7,331 nucleotides of DNA from JBDSLU01 sp039916225 (GCA_039916225.1 JBDSLU010000220.1:1-7331); one strand, 5' to 3'; shown: positions 1 through 5,563, counted from the first letter of the stretch. Notes: generated by a model from the sequence alone, not told the origin. Translations and numbers: made by a program.

Positions 1-2
1 CG

Positions 3-929
3 CCGTCCGCGGCGGTCGCGACCGACTTCCCGCCAGCGTCCGCGGTCGCTGGGACGCGGCCCGTCACGCCAGCGCCTGAACCGGTCGCACCGGAACCCGT
101 CCAGGCCTCGGCCGGAACGACCGGTCCGTCGATCTTCGACGCGATGGCCCTCGACGTGCGCGTCACGGTGCCCAACACCCTCGTCCTCCGCGGCGACGGC
201 GTGAAGATTGGCGGGGAAGGCCTGTCGCTCGGCAACTTGAACATGACGCTGGGCGGGGACCTCCAGGCCACCAAGGCGCCCGGGGCATCGACGATGGTGG
301 TCGGCACGATCAACACCGTGCGCGGCTTCTACGAGTTCCAGGGGCGGCGGTTCGAGCTGCGCCGCGACGGCACCGTGAGCTTCCGGGGCCCGGATCCGAC
401 CAACCCGCAGTTGAACGTCACGGCGACGCGTGACGTCTCCGGCGTCGAGGCTCGCGTGCGCGTGCACGGCGAGGCGCAGCGGCCGGAGCTGGAGCTGTCC
501 AGCACGCCGCCGCTCGACGAAGGCGACATCCTGTCGCTGATCATCTTCAACCGCCCGATCAACGACCTCGGCGAAGGCGAGAAGACGACGCTGGCGCAGC
601 GGGCCGGCTCACTGGTCGGCGGCTTCGTGGCGGCGCCGGTCGCCGAGGCTTTACGCGACGCCCTCGACGTCGACATGCTCGAGATCACGCCGGTGTCGGA
701 GGAGGGCGGAACGAGCGTCTCGGTCGGCAACCAGATTGGCGAGCGCGTCTTCGTCAAGGTGCGCCAGCAGTTCGGCTCGAGCGAGACGACGCAGCTGGTG
801 CTCGAGTACGAGCTGTCGCACTTGCTGCGGCTCGAAACCAGCGTGGCCCAGGGCGGCGACACCAGCCGCAGCATCGGCCGCCGGGCCGAACGCGGCGGAG
901 CCGACCTGGTCTTCGTCGTGAAGTACTGA
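3..929 (+). CDS. tamB: TamB/DUF490 translocation-and-assembly-module protein, C-terminal part (5' end outside window)
   Basis: The reading frame is open from the left edge, so this is the C-terminal 308 residues of a larger protein. TamB-family proteins are anchored in the inner membrane, span the periplasm as a long beta-rich groove, and take part in outer-membrane protein assembly and lipid transport. The visible part fits the family's conserved end: 'VPNTLVLRGDGVKIG', a 'GTINTVRGFYEFQGRRFEL' stretch, 'DPTNPQLNVTATRDV', the 'SSTPPLDEGDILSLIIFNRP' block, then 'VGNQIGERVFVKVRQQFG' and a final aromatic-ending 'VFVVKY'. Residues about 1-43 of the fragment are unusually rich in Pro, Ala and Val and look like a flexible linker. 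The next gene starts 6 bases after the stop, so the two are probably one transcription unit. Family assignment is confident; partnership with a TamA cannot be judged from this window. Confidence 0.88.
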   Translation, partial: PSAAVATDFPPASAVAGTRPVTPAPEPVAPEPVQASAGTTGPSIFDAMALDVRVTVPNTLVLRGDGVKIGGEGLSLGNLNMTLGGDLQATKAPGASTMVVGTINTVRGFYEFQGRRFELRRDGTVSFRGPDPTNPQLNVTATRDVSGVEARVRVHGEAQRPELELSSTPPLDEGDILSLIIFNRPINDLGEGEKTTLAQRAGSLVGGFVAAPVAEALRDALDVDMLEITPVSEEGGTSVSVGNQIGERVFVKVRQQFGSSETTQLVLEYELSHLLRLETSVAQGGDTSRSIGRRAERGGADLVFVVKY

Positions 930-935
930 GCGCTC

Positions 936-1775
936 ATGTTCGACACGTTCCGCATTCCCATTTCGTGGCGCGAGCTCCTGACGCGCACGTGGCGGGAGGT
1001 CAACGACGACAACTGCCTGGGGCTGGCGGCGCAGCTCGCCTATTACTTCATCCTGGCGCTGTTCCCGGCGCTGATCGTGGTGGTGGCGATCGCGAGCTTC
1101 TTCCCGCGATCGACGCTGCACGACCTGCTCGCCGCCCTGGCGCCGTTCACCCCGCCCGAGGCGCTGGCGCTCATTCGTACCCAGCTGGATGCCATCCTGT
1201 CGTCCGAGCAGGGCGGGCTCCTGACGCTCGGCGTGCTCGGCGCGCTGTGGAGCAGTTCGGCGGCGCTCACCGCGATCATCGACACGTTGAACCGCGCCTA
1301 CGACGTCGAGGAGACGCGCCCCTGGTGGAAGGTCCGGCTGCTCGCCATCGGGCTGACCATCGGCATGGCCGTCTTCATCCTCACGGCCTTCTTCCTGGTC
1401 GTGGCTGGGCCGGAACTGGCGCGCCTGCTCGCCGAACGGCTCCACCTGGCGAGGGCGGTCGCCACCGTCTGGGCCGTGGTCCAGTGGCCGATCGTGTTCC
1501 TGCTGGTGGCCTTCGGGGTGGCGCTCGTCTACTACTTCGCGCCCGACGCCAACCAGGACTGGGCATTCATCACGCCCGGCTCGGCCTTGGCCACGATCCT
1601 GTGGCTCGGCGCCTCTCTGGGCTTCCGCTTTTACGTCCAGAACTTCAGCGACTACACCGCCACCTACGGTGCGCTGGGCGCGGGGGTGCTCCTGCTGTTG
1701 TGGTTGTACGTAACCGGCCTGGCGGTGCTCGTCGGCGCCGAGTTGAACTCGGAGATCGACCGCGCGTCGACGTGA
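936..1775 (+). CDS. YihY/BrkB-family inner-membrane protein
   Basis: This complete 279-residue protein is typical in length for the YihY/BrkB (formerly 'ribonuclease BN-like') family of polytopic inner-membrane proteins, whose molecular function is not firmly established. Six hydrophobic segments are visible at about residues 30-54, 92-116, 132-158, 177-203, 212-232 and 243-268. Family signatures are 'AAQLAYYFILALFPAL' near the N-terminus, 'LWSSSAALTAIIDTLNRAYDVEE' in the middle, and 'YTATYGALGAGVLLLLWLY' followed by 'VLVGAELN' near the C-terminus. ATG 936 is chosen because the MFDTFRIPISWRELLTRTWRE lead-in is normal for the family. No good Shine-Dalgarno precedes it; with only 6 bases after the TamB stop, translation is probably coupled. 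In many genomes the family sits among envelope or stress genes, as here. Confidence 0.93.
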   Translation: MFDTFRIPISWRELLTRTWREVNDDNCLGLAAQLAYYFILALFPALIVVVAIASFFPRSTLHDLLAALAPFTPPEALALIRTQLDAILSSEQGGLLTLGVLGALWSSSAALTAIIDTLNRAYDVEETRPWWKVRLLAIGLTIGMAVFILTAFFLVVAGPELARLLAERLHLARAVATVWAVVQWPIVFLLVAFGVALVYYFAPDANQDWAFITPGSALATILWLGASLGFRFYVQNFSDYTATYGALGAGVLLLLWLYVTGLAVLVGAELNSEIDRAST

Positions 1776-1809
1776 GCGCGGCTGGCGACCCGATTGCACC
1801 TGACGGGGC

Positions 1810-1814
1810 GGAGG
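1810..1814 (+). promoter_or_regulatory. Shine-Dalgarno of the broken DUF4142 gene
   Basis: GGAGG lies 8 bases before ATG 1823. It supports this ATG as the original start and shows that the initiation region of the disrupted gene is preserved, although the downstream frame is not. Confidence 0.6.
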
Positions 1815-1822
1815 TAAAACCC

Positions 1823-2116
1823 ATGTTCATGCACTCGTTGATCATCAGTTCGGCGCTCGTCGCCGCACCTCAAGCCCAGACGCCGCCTCGCCGAGGTCGC
1901 GATCGGCAAGCTCGCCCAGGCGAAGGGCGAGCACGCCGATGTGAAGGCCTTCGGGGCGACGCTCGAGAAGGACCACAGCGCCGCCAACACCGAGCTCACG
2001 GAGCTGGCGGGACAGAAGCACATCGTGCTCGCCGAAGCCAAGGGCCACGGCGCGGTCCACGCCAAGCTCGAAAAGCTGAGCGGCGCGGCTTTCGATCGCG
2101 CCTTCGTGGCGGCCGA
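1823..2116 (+). pseudogene. DUF4142-type secreted protein, frame-disrupted and truncated
   Basis: DUF4142 proteins are small exported alpha-helical (ferritin-like) proteins of poorly known function. The 5' end looks intact: GGAGG at 1810-1814, ATG at 1823 and a signal-peptide-like 'MFMHSLIISSALVAAPQAQ'. The family core then appears in a different frame from about 1887: 'LAEVAIGKLAQAKGEHADVK', then 'AFGATLEKDHSAANTELTEL' and 'LEKLSGAAFDRAFVAADH'. The usual segment between signal peptide and 'LAEV' (a 'DRxFLxKAAxGG'-like helix start) is missing, so a small frame-changing deletion near 1880-1888 is the simplest explanation. Homology stops near 2116, exactly where the convergent gene's stop codon begins; the usual final helices are absent. 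Read from ATG 1823 without a frame change, translation runs as unrelated sequence to 2662. A sequencing error could explain the frameshift but not the missing C-terminus. Confidence 0.75.
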
Positions 2117-2602
2117 TCACATGCGGTTGCGCCAAATCAGAAAGGCTGCGGCTGCGGCCGCGGCGATCGGCACGACACGAACAGCGTTGCCGCCGGATGT
2201 GCGTCGCCGGCTCGAGCGATCGAATGGCTCGTCCCACTGCCGGGGCACCAGCCGCCGCCGGTTCTTCATCGACATCGACACCAGCCAATAGCCCAGCGCA
2301 GCGCCCGCGCCGATCGCTCCAGCGGCATACGGATGCGCCCGAACGTGATCGCGGGCGTCGAGCGCCGCGTCCCGGGTCCGGCTGGCCACGCCGCTGGCGA
2401 CGTCCGTGGCCGACTGCGCGACGGCGCGAGTCGTCTCGGCCGTCGTCTCTCTCAGGCCCCGCTTCGCCTGTTCCATCAGATGGGCCGGTGTCAGCCGGCT
2501 CCCGATCTCCTGGACGGTGCGGCCGACGTCGTTGCGTACCTGGGCGATCTCGTGCTCGATCCGGCCGACGTCCGCGTGGTCTTTCGGTGTTGGTGTTGCC
2601 AT
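2117..2602 (-). CDS. DUF3618-type membrane protein (YqjD/DUF883-like architecture)
   Basis: This 161-residue protein carries a DUF3618-like N-terminal helix at residues 15-39 ('IEHEIAQVRNDVGRTVQEIG' followed by 'SRLTP'). A long amphipathic or coiled-coil stretch (about 45-88) rich in Ala, Thr and Arg follows, then a membrane segment at about 92-110 ('YAAGAIGAGAALGYWLV'). A basic linker and a second Ala-rich hydrophobic stretch at about 141-157 lead to an 'IWRNRM' end. The layout resembles the E. coli YqjD/ElaB proteins, which anchor in the inner membrane and bind ribosomes in stationary phase; that role is not shown here. ATG 2602 is chosen because AGGAGG lies 5 bases upstream and MATPTPKDH is a natural start. 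It is convergent with, and directly abuts, the DUF4142 remnant. A DUF1469 gene lies nearby, a common association. Confidence 0.82.
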   Translation of the reverse strand: MATPTPKDHADVGRIEHEIAQVRNDVGRTVQEIGSRLTPAHLMEQAKRGLRETTAETTRAVAQSATDVASGVASRTRDAALDARDHVRAHPYAAGAIGAGAALGYWLVSMSMKNRRRLVPRQWDEPFDRSSRRRTSGGNAVRVVPIAAAAAAAFLIWRNRM

Positions 2603-2624
2603 CGCTGCCTCCTCGCTGCCTCCT
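2603..2624 (-). repeat. Exact 11-bp tandem duplication carrying two Shine-Dalgarno sequences
   Basis: On the - strand the unit AGGAGGCAGCG occurs twice in direct succession, the second copy ending right at the ATG of the DUF3618-type gene. The proximal AGGAGG (2608-2613) has a 5-base spacer; the distal one (2619-2624) is 16 bases from the start. Confidence 0.9.
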
Positions 2625-2884
2625 CGAGTGCCGGCTTGGCCGCAAGCGCACCCGGTGTGTGAACGCCGGTCCCTCGTGAACGGCCGACGCGGCTCATCCC
2701 AGCAAGGAGCGGGCCAGCTCAATTGTGGTCGAGCAGGTGTGACCGGCACTGCCTCCATCCGGCACTTGGATCCCCAGCCTCGGCCGCGAAAGGCCCGGTC
2801 CGCGGCTCCTGGGCGCACGGCTGAGTGTGCTGGCCGGCGTGGAGCTGGCTTGCCGCTTGCACTAGCGAGCCACCGGAGGCGCAG
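2603..2884. other. Divergent intergenic region between the DUF3618-type gene and the secreted-protein gene
   Basis: These 282 bases hold no convincing gene. They must carry the promoters of both flanking genes, but no good -35/-10 pair is evident on either strand. Visible structure: the duplicated Shine-Dalgarno unit (2603-2624); two direct GTGAACG heptamers at 2659-2665 and 2676-2682, 17 bases apart; and a hairpin-forming segment at 2773-2813 with arms GCCGCG/CGCGGC and outer arms CCCAG/CTGGG. Confidence 0.6.
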
Positions 2885-3439
2885 ATGAAGAGCACTCGTC
2901 ATTGGCGGCAGATGGTCGGCGTCGCAGTCGTGGTCGTAGGCGGAACGGCGGCGTCCGCGCAATCGCCGGATTCGACGACCTCGCGGGAAGTGATCAGCGC
3001 GACCGGCTGCGTGTCCCGGATGGGCGCCGACGGGAACGCCGCGGCGGTGTCCGACGGCATCGGCGCGGGCTTCGTGCTGAAGGGCGTCCGCATTGCCCCG
3101 AGCGTCGGACTTCTCGAAGTGCCGCGAACGCCCCCGACGGGCACGCCGGGCAGCAACGAGGGAACCCAGGCGACCAACACGGCCGAGCCGGGCAGCGGGG
3201 CGTCAGCCGCGGAGGCGAAGGTGAGCGGAGCCGAGATCGTCCCGCGCCGCGACACCGGACTGCTGCTCGTCGCCGATCGTGGCGTCGAACTGGCGGAGCA
3301 CATCGGGCATCGCGTCATGGTGACCGGTCGGCTGTCGTCGTTCGCGGCGCCGGATGGCGTTGCGTCGGCCGCCTCCGGGCGGACGCTCACGGTCAGCAAG
3401 GTCAGCATGATTGCGCCGGCGTGCACGACGGGTTCGTAG
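2885..3439 (+). CDS. Small secreted protein of unknown function ('TGC...VTG' type)
   Basis: This is a 184-residue protein with a clear signal peptide: basic MKSTRHWR, a Val-rich core, and cleavage likely after 'TAASA' near residue 25. The mature protein begins a 'SATGCV' strand with Cys42, has 'GAGFVLKGV' at 62-68, then a low-complexity Pro/Gly/Thr/Ala linker at about 80-112. A second beta-rich part holds 'TGLLLVADRGVELAEHIGHR', 'VMVTGRLSSF' and 'RTLTVSKVSMIAPAC' ending with Cys180. The two Cys residues could form a disulfide. The 'GC ... HxGHxVxVTGxL ... LTVxxVxMI' arrangement resembles small exported proteins I associate with Acidobacteriota, with an OB-fold-like pattern, but I do not know a function. 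GGAGG at 2875-2879, 5 bases before ATG 2885, fixes the start. Confidence 0.8.
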   Translation: MKSTRHWRQMVGVAVVVVGGTAASAQSPDSTTSREVISATGCVSRMGADGNAAAVSDGIGAGFVLKGVRIAPSVGLLEVPRTPPTGTPGSNEGTQATNTAEPGSGASAAEAKVSGAEIVPRRDTGLLLVADRGVELAEHIGHRVMVTGRLSSFAAPDGVASAASGRTLTVSKVSMIAPACTTGS

Positions 3440-3488
3440 CAGATGGCGGCGGGTTGACGACGGGGCCTGGTACGGAGGAGAAGCGGTC

Positions 3489-3920
3489 ATGGATGATTTG
3501 AGAAACCGTTCGTTGGGCGAGCTGTTCACCGAGTTGAGCCGCGACATGGCCTTGCTGGTCCGCAAGGAAATCGAGCTGGCCCGTGTCGAGATGAGCCGCA
3601 TCGCCGCCACCGTCGCGCGGCGGGCGACGTTCATCGCCATCGGAGCGGTGCTGTGCATCGCCGGCGTTCTGTCGCTGGTGGCCACCCTGACGCTGGGAGG
3701 CATTGCGCTTGGCCTGTCGCCGCTGGCGTCGAGCGCCATCGTGACGCTGCTGGTGTTCGCCATCGGCGGCGTGCTGGTCATGCAGGGGCTGTCGGCGCTG
3801 CGCGCCGATTCGCTCGTGCCCACCGAAACGATTCAGACCTTGAAGGACACCGGCGAGATCTTCCGGGCACGCGCTGGAGAAGCGCGCCCCGCCGTTGCCG
3901 CGCACGGCCGCGCAATGTGA
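3489..3920 (+). CDS. Holin-like membrane protein, DUF1469/YqjE type ('phage holin family' in annotations)
   Basis: The 143-residue protein has the standard DUF1469 (Phage_holin_3_6) architecture. An N-terminal amphipathic helix comes first ('SLGELFTELSRDMALLVRKE' then 'IELARVEMSR', residues 8-37). Two membrane helices follow at about 47-75 and 81-105, separated by a short 'LSPLAS' turn. The tail 'PTETIQTLKD' is the family's P-x-x-T-x-x-x-LK signature. Despite the 'holin' label, most members are chromosomal envelope proteins like E. coli YqjE, and no phage genes are present here. Start ATG 3489 is preferred because GGAGG at 3474-3478 precedes it (10-base spacer) and MDDLRNRSLGELF is a normal beginning. 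It lies 49 bases after the secreted-protein gene and 22 before the next gene, suggesting an operon. Its link with DUF3618 proteins is a recurring association. Confidence 0.87.
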   Translation: MDDLRNRSLGELFTELSRDMALLVRKEIELARVEMSRIAATVARRATFIAIGAVLCIAGVLSLVATLTLGGIALGLSPLASSAIVTLLVFAIGGVLVMQGLSALRADSLVPTETIQTLKDTGEIFRARAGEARPAVAAHGRAM

Positions 3921-3942
3921 TCAGGATGTGAGAGGGGGAGCC

Positions 3943-4203
3943 ATGGCTCAGACGCCGAAGAACCCAAACGTCGAGCAAGTCGCCGACGTTCCATTCGACA
4001 AGGACACCGTGTCGCCGGTGCCGCAGATCAGACCGCGCAGCCACGCTGCCGGTGCGGCGTCACGCGGCCGATCCGAGACCCCGCCGCCGGCCACCGCCCG
4101 AACGCGACCGCAGGTGGACGAGGAGTACCCAGGCCCGCAGACGTCGTCGTCGGGCGACCACGTCGAACCGGGCCGCGGCCCCTCGAGAAGCAGCGATCGC
4201 TGA
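3943..4203 (+). CDS. Small hydrophilic, probably disordered protein of unknown function
   Basis: This 86-residue product has no hydrophobic segment, no Cys and no Trp, and is dominated by Pro, Ser, Arg, Thr and acidic residues ('SETPPPATARTRP', 'GRGPSRSSDR'). It has no signal peptide and no domain that I recognise. Support for it being real comes from a purine-rich GAGGGGGAG ribosome-binding site 2 bases before ATG 3943, its placement 22 bases after the DUF1469 gene on the same strand, and a start not overlapping any better gene. The composition suggests an intrinsically disordered cytoplasmic protein, perhaps of the desiccation- or osmotic-stress kind, but this is inference from composition and neighbours only. 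A GC-rich chance frame remains possible. Confidence 0.55.
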   Translation: MAQTPKNPNVEQVADVPFDKDTVSPVPQIRPRSHAAGAASRGRSETPPPATARTRPQVDEEYPGPQTSSSGDHVEPGRGPSRSSDR

Positions 4204-4257
4204 GGGCACGGCCGGCAAGCGCCCGACCCTCGGACCCACACACGACATACGCGACTG

Positions 4258-4285
4258 CGGTGGCCGAGGTAGAGACCGGCCACCG
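4258..4285 (+). promoter_or_regulatory. Perfect 9-bp inverted repeat immediately before a Shine-Dalgarno
   Basis: CGGTGGCCG (4258-4266) and CGGCCACCG (4277-4285) are perfect complements around a 10-base loop. The hairpin ends 2 bases before the GGAAGGAG ribosome-binding site (4288-4295) of the gene starting at 4304. No T-run follows, so it is not a standard intrinsic terminator; it could stabilise mRNA, bind a protein, or modulate initiation. Confidence 0.6.
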
Positions 4286-4303
4286 ACGGAAGGAGCATCC
4301 CAC

Positions 4304-4717
4304 ATGGCCATACCGAAACCGACGACGGAGAAGGCGCAAGGCGATCACGAGAAGGACGTGCGGGACATGCCGCGCAACGAGGCGCCGCGGACGCTCCCGC
4401 TGGGCGGAGCAGACCCCGACCCGCGCGCGGGCGAGACGGCCGCGCAGGATCGCGTTCCTTCGGCAGACGACATCACGCTCGAGGCGACGCTCCTGCAGCG
4501 GTCGACCGAGCCCGCCGGGGTCGAGGGATGGCGTGAAGCCGGCCGTCGATTCCAGCCGGGTATCGAAGAGGAGCGCACGCCCGTGCGCGGCCCCTCGGCC
4601 AGCGGCAGCACCGGACGCGCGGTCACCGAGCGTGAGACGGTCGCCGACGACGCGGCTGACGCCGACGGCACCGACCGCAACCCGGCCGTGACCCGGGACG
4701 ACGACCCGGACGCGTAG
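4304..4717 (+). CDS. Hydrophilic, acidic, probably disordered protein of unknown function
   Basis: The 137-residue product has no membrane or signal segment, no Cys and a single Trp. It is rich in Asp, Glu, Arg, Ala, Thr and Pro, with an acidic end ('VADDAADADGTD', 'TRDDDPDA'). The only part that looks foldable is about residues 54-85 ('DDITLEATLLQRSTEPAGVE' then 'GWREAGRRFQPGI'), which could form a short helix pair. I do not recognise a family. A strong GGAAGGAG at 4288-4295 with an 8-base spacer identifies ATG 4304 as the start; the open frame further upstream is ignored because it runs through the preceding gene. It is the last gene of the run before the terminator at 4739-4785. Together with the preceding disordered protein it may be a stress-related cytoplasmic protein, but that is inference. 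Confidence 0.65.
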   Translation: MAIPKPTTEKAQGDHEKDVRDMPRNEAPRTLPLGGADPDPRAGETAAQDRVPSADDITLEATLLQRSTEPAGVEGWREAGRRFQPGIEEERTPVRGPSASGSTGRAVTERETVADDAADADGTDRNPAVTRDDDPDA

Positions 4718-4738
4718 CAGACGATCCAGACGCGCAGC

Positions 4739-4785
4739 AAAGAGAGCTCGGCTCGCGGCGTCCTCCGCCGCCGCCGGGCTCTTTT
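4739..4785 (+). terminator. Strong intrinsic (rho-independent) terminator
   Basis: GAGCTCGGC (4744-4752) pairs with GCCGGGCTC (4773-4781, one G-T wobble). Inside it, GCGGCG (4755-4760) pairs with CGCCGC (4766-4771) around a TCCTC loop. TTTT follows at 4782-4785, and upstream A residues can extend the stem. It ends the 2885-4717 run of genes and isolates tetR. Confidence 0.88.
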
Positions 4786-4812
4786 GCGTCAACTGTAAGT
4801 AACTGCTACCAT
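4784..4812 (+). promoter_or_regulatory. Candidate tetR promoter giving a leaderless mRNA
   Basis: TTGCGT (4784-4789) and TACCAT (4807-4812) are separated by 17 bases and partly match the sigma-70 consensus. The expected transcription start falls at or next to GTG 4819, and there is no Shine-Dalgarno, so the mRNA may be leaderless. The operator-like element at 4791-4807 lies between the two hexamers. Confidence 0.45.
4791..4807 (+). promoter_or_regulatory. Operator-like element 1, upstream of tetR
   Basis: AACTGTAAGTAACTGCT matches the element at 5505-5521 in 14 of 17 positions and contains the self-complementary core AGTNACT. Its position between the candidate -35 and -10 hexamers fits autorepression by TetR. 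Confidence 0.55.
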
Positions 4813-4818
4813 CCTGCC

Positions 4819-5472
4819 GTGGCCAAGCGGCAGGCACGCGCGACCCCGGCGAGAACCGCCGCGTCCCCCCTTCGGAAGCTCGTCCCGCGCGACGAGCGAC
4901 GGGTGCAGATCCTCGACGCCGCCGCTGCGCTCTTTGCCCAGCGCGGCTTCGCCGGCACCACGACCCGCCAGATCGCCGCTGCCGTCGGCACCAGCGAAAC
5001 GGTGCTCTTTCGTCACTTCCCGAACAAGCAGAGCCTCTACACCGCGCTCCTCGAGCAGTGGACGTCGGCCGCCGACGTCGACCGCTGGCTCGACGAGTTG
5101 CGCGTGCTCGCTGATCGGCGCGACGACGAGGCACTGTTTCGCGCCGTCGTCACGGCCATTCTCGAGTCCTATCGGCGCGATCCGGACTATCACCGGCTCA
5201 TGCTGTTCGCCGCGCTCGAGGACCACGAACTGGCCCGCATCGCCCATGTCCGCTACAGCGCGCCCATCACCGGTTTCCTGCGCGAGTATGTGGCCCGACG
5301 CCAGGCGGACGGCGCCTTCCGGCGCATCCGGCCCGAGGTCGTGGTCCACATGCTGCTGAGCGCGGCGGCGCAGTACGCGCAGTGGGGCGCTCTGGGCGTC
5401 AATCCGCTTGGGCTCACCGATCAGGACATCGCGCGCCAGGCTGTCACGCTGCTGGCCGGGCTGCGCGCGTGA
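4819..5472 (+). CDS. TetR/AcrR-family transcriptional regulator
   Basis: The 217-residue protein is the usual TetR size. The N-terminal DNA-binding domain occupies about residues 27-78: 'ILDAAAALFAQRGFAGTTTR' then 'QIAAAVGTSETVLFRHFPNK' and 'QSLYTAL', the standard helix-turn-helix with the 'FRHFPNKxxLY' end. The rest is the all-helical ligand-binding and dimerisation domain, including 'YRRDPDYHRLMLFAALED' and 'VVVHMLLSAAAQYAQWG'; the ligand cannot be predicted. GTG 4819 is chosen as start: the -10-like TACCAT ends 6 bases before it, no ribosome-binding site exists, and no earlier in-frame start is better placed. A basic 25-residue extension precedes the domain. Closely matching elements lie just upstream of this gene and of the next gene on the same strand, so it probably represses both. 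It is separated from the preceding genes by a terminator. Confidence 0.93.
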   Translation: MAKRQARATPARTAASPLRKLVPRDERRVQILDAAAALFAQRGFAGTTTRQIAAAVGTSETVLFRHFPNKQSLYTALLEQWTSAADVDRWLDELRVLADRRDDEALFRAVVTAILESYRRDPDYHRLMLFAALEDHELARIAHVRYSAPITGFLREYVARRQADGAFRRIRPEVVVHMLLSAAAQYAQWGALGVNPLGLTDQDIARQAVTLLAGLRA

Positions 5473-5504
5473 GCGGTCTGATCCGGGCCGGCCGATTCGC
5501 TCGA

Positions 5505-5530
5505 AACTGGTAGTGACTGCTTACTGCCAG
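5505..5530 (+). promoter_or_regulatory. Operator-like element 2, upstream of the small exported-protein gene
   Basis: AACTGGTAGTGACTGCT (5505-5521) repeats element 1 at 14 of 17 positions. It also lies within an imperfect palindrome: CTGGTAGTGA (5507-5516) and TTACTGCCAG (5521-5530) are complementary at 8 of 10 positions around CTGC. This is the size and symmetry expected of a TetR-family binding site. Confidence 0.55.
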
Positions 5531-5563
5531 ACGCCACGTCCACTCTCCGCAGAAAGGTCCGCT

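Noticed and set aside
651..1799. Long - strand open frame (382 codons) opposite TamB and YihY
   Set aside because: Its product is low-complexity Arg/Gln/Gly/Glu-rich sequence, typical of an antisense frame in GC-rich DNA, and it lies opposite two well-recognised genes.
1941..2291. A separate short DUF4142 gene starting at GTG 1941
   Set aside because: It would start inside the domain core without a signal peptide or ribosome-binding site and would end in sequence antisense to the DUF3618-type gene.
965..2662. Long + strand open frame (565 codons) spanning YihY, DUF4142 and antisense DUF3618
   Set aside because: It is a shadow frame across two genes; only the short signal-peptide part from 1823 is meaningful and is reported with the broken DUF4142 gene.
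2117..2962. Longer version of the DUF3618-type protein starting at 2962
   Set aside because: The extension is low-complexity, would overlap the start of the divergent secreted-protein gene, and the strong duplicated ribosome-binding site sits just before ATG 2602.
2825..3439. Upstream GTG start for the secreted protein
   Set aside because: It would bury the signal peptide behind 20 extra residues and ignore GGAGG placed 5 bases before ATG 2885.
3489..3920. Prophage holin and therefore a prophage in this window
   Set aside because: The protein is of the chromosomal YqjE-like DUF1469 type and no endolysin, structural, integrase or other phage gene is nearby.
4028..5134. Long - strand open frame (368 codons) opposite the disordered proteins and tetR
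   Set aside because: Arg/Gly/Ala-rich with no recognisable domain, crosses a strong terminator hairpin and lies opposite a clear TetR gene.
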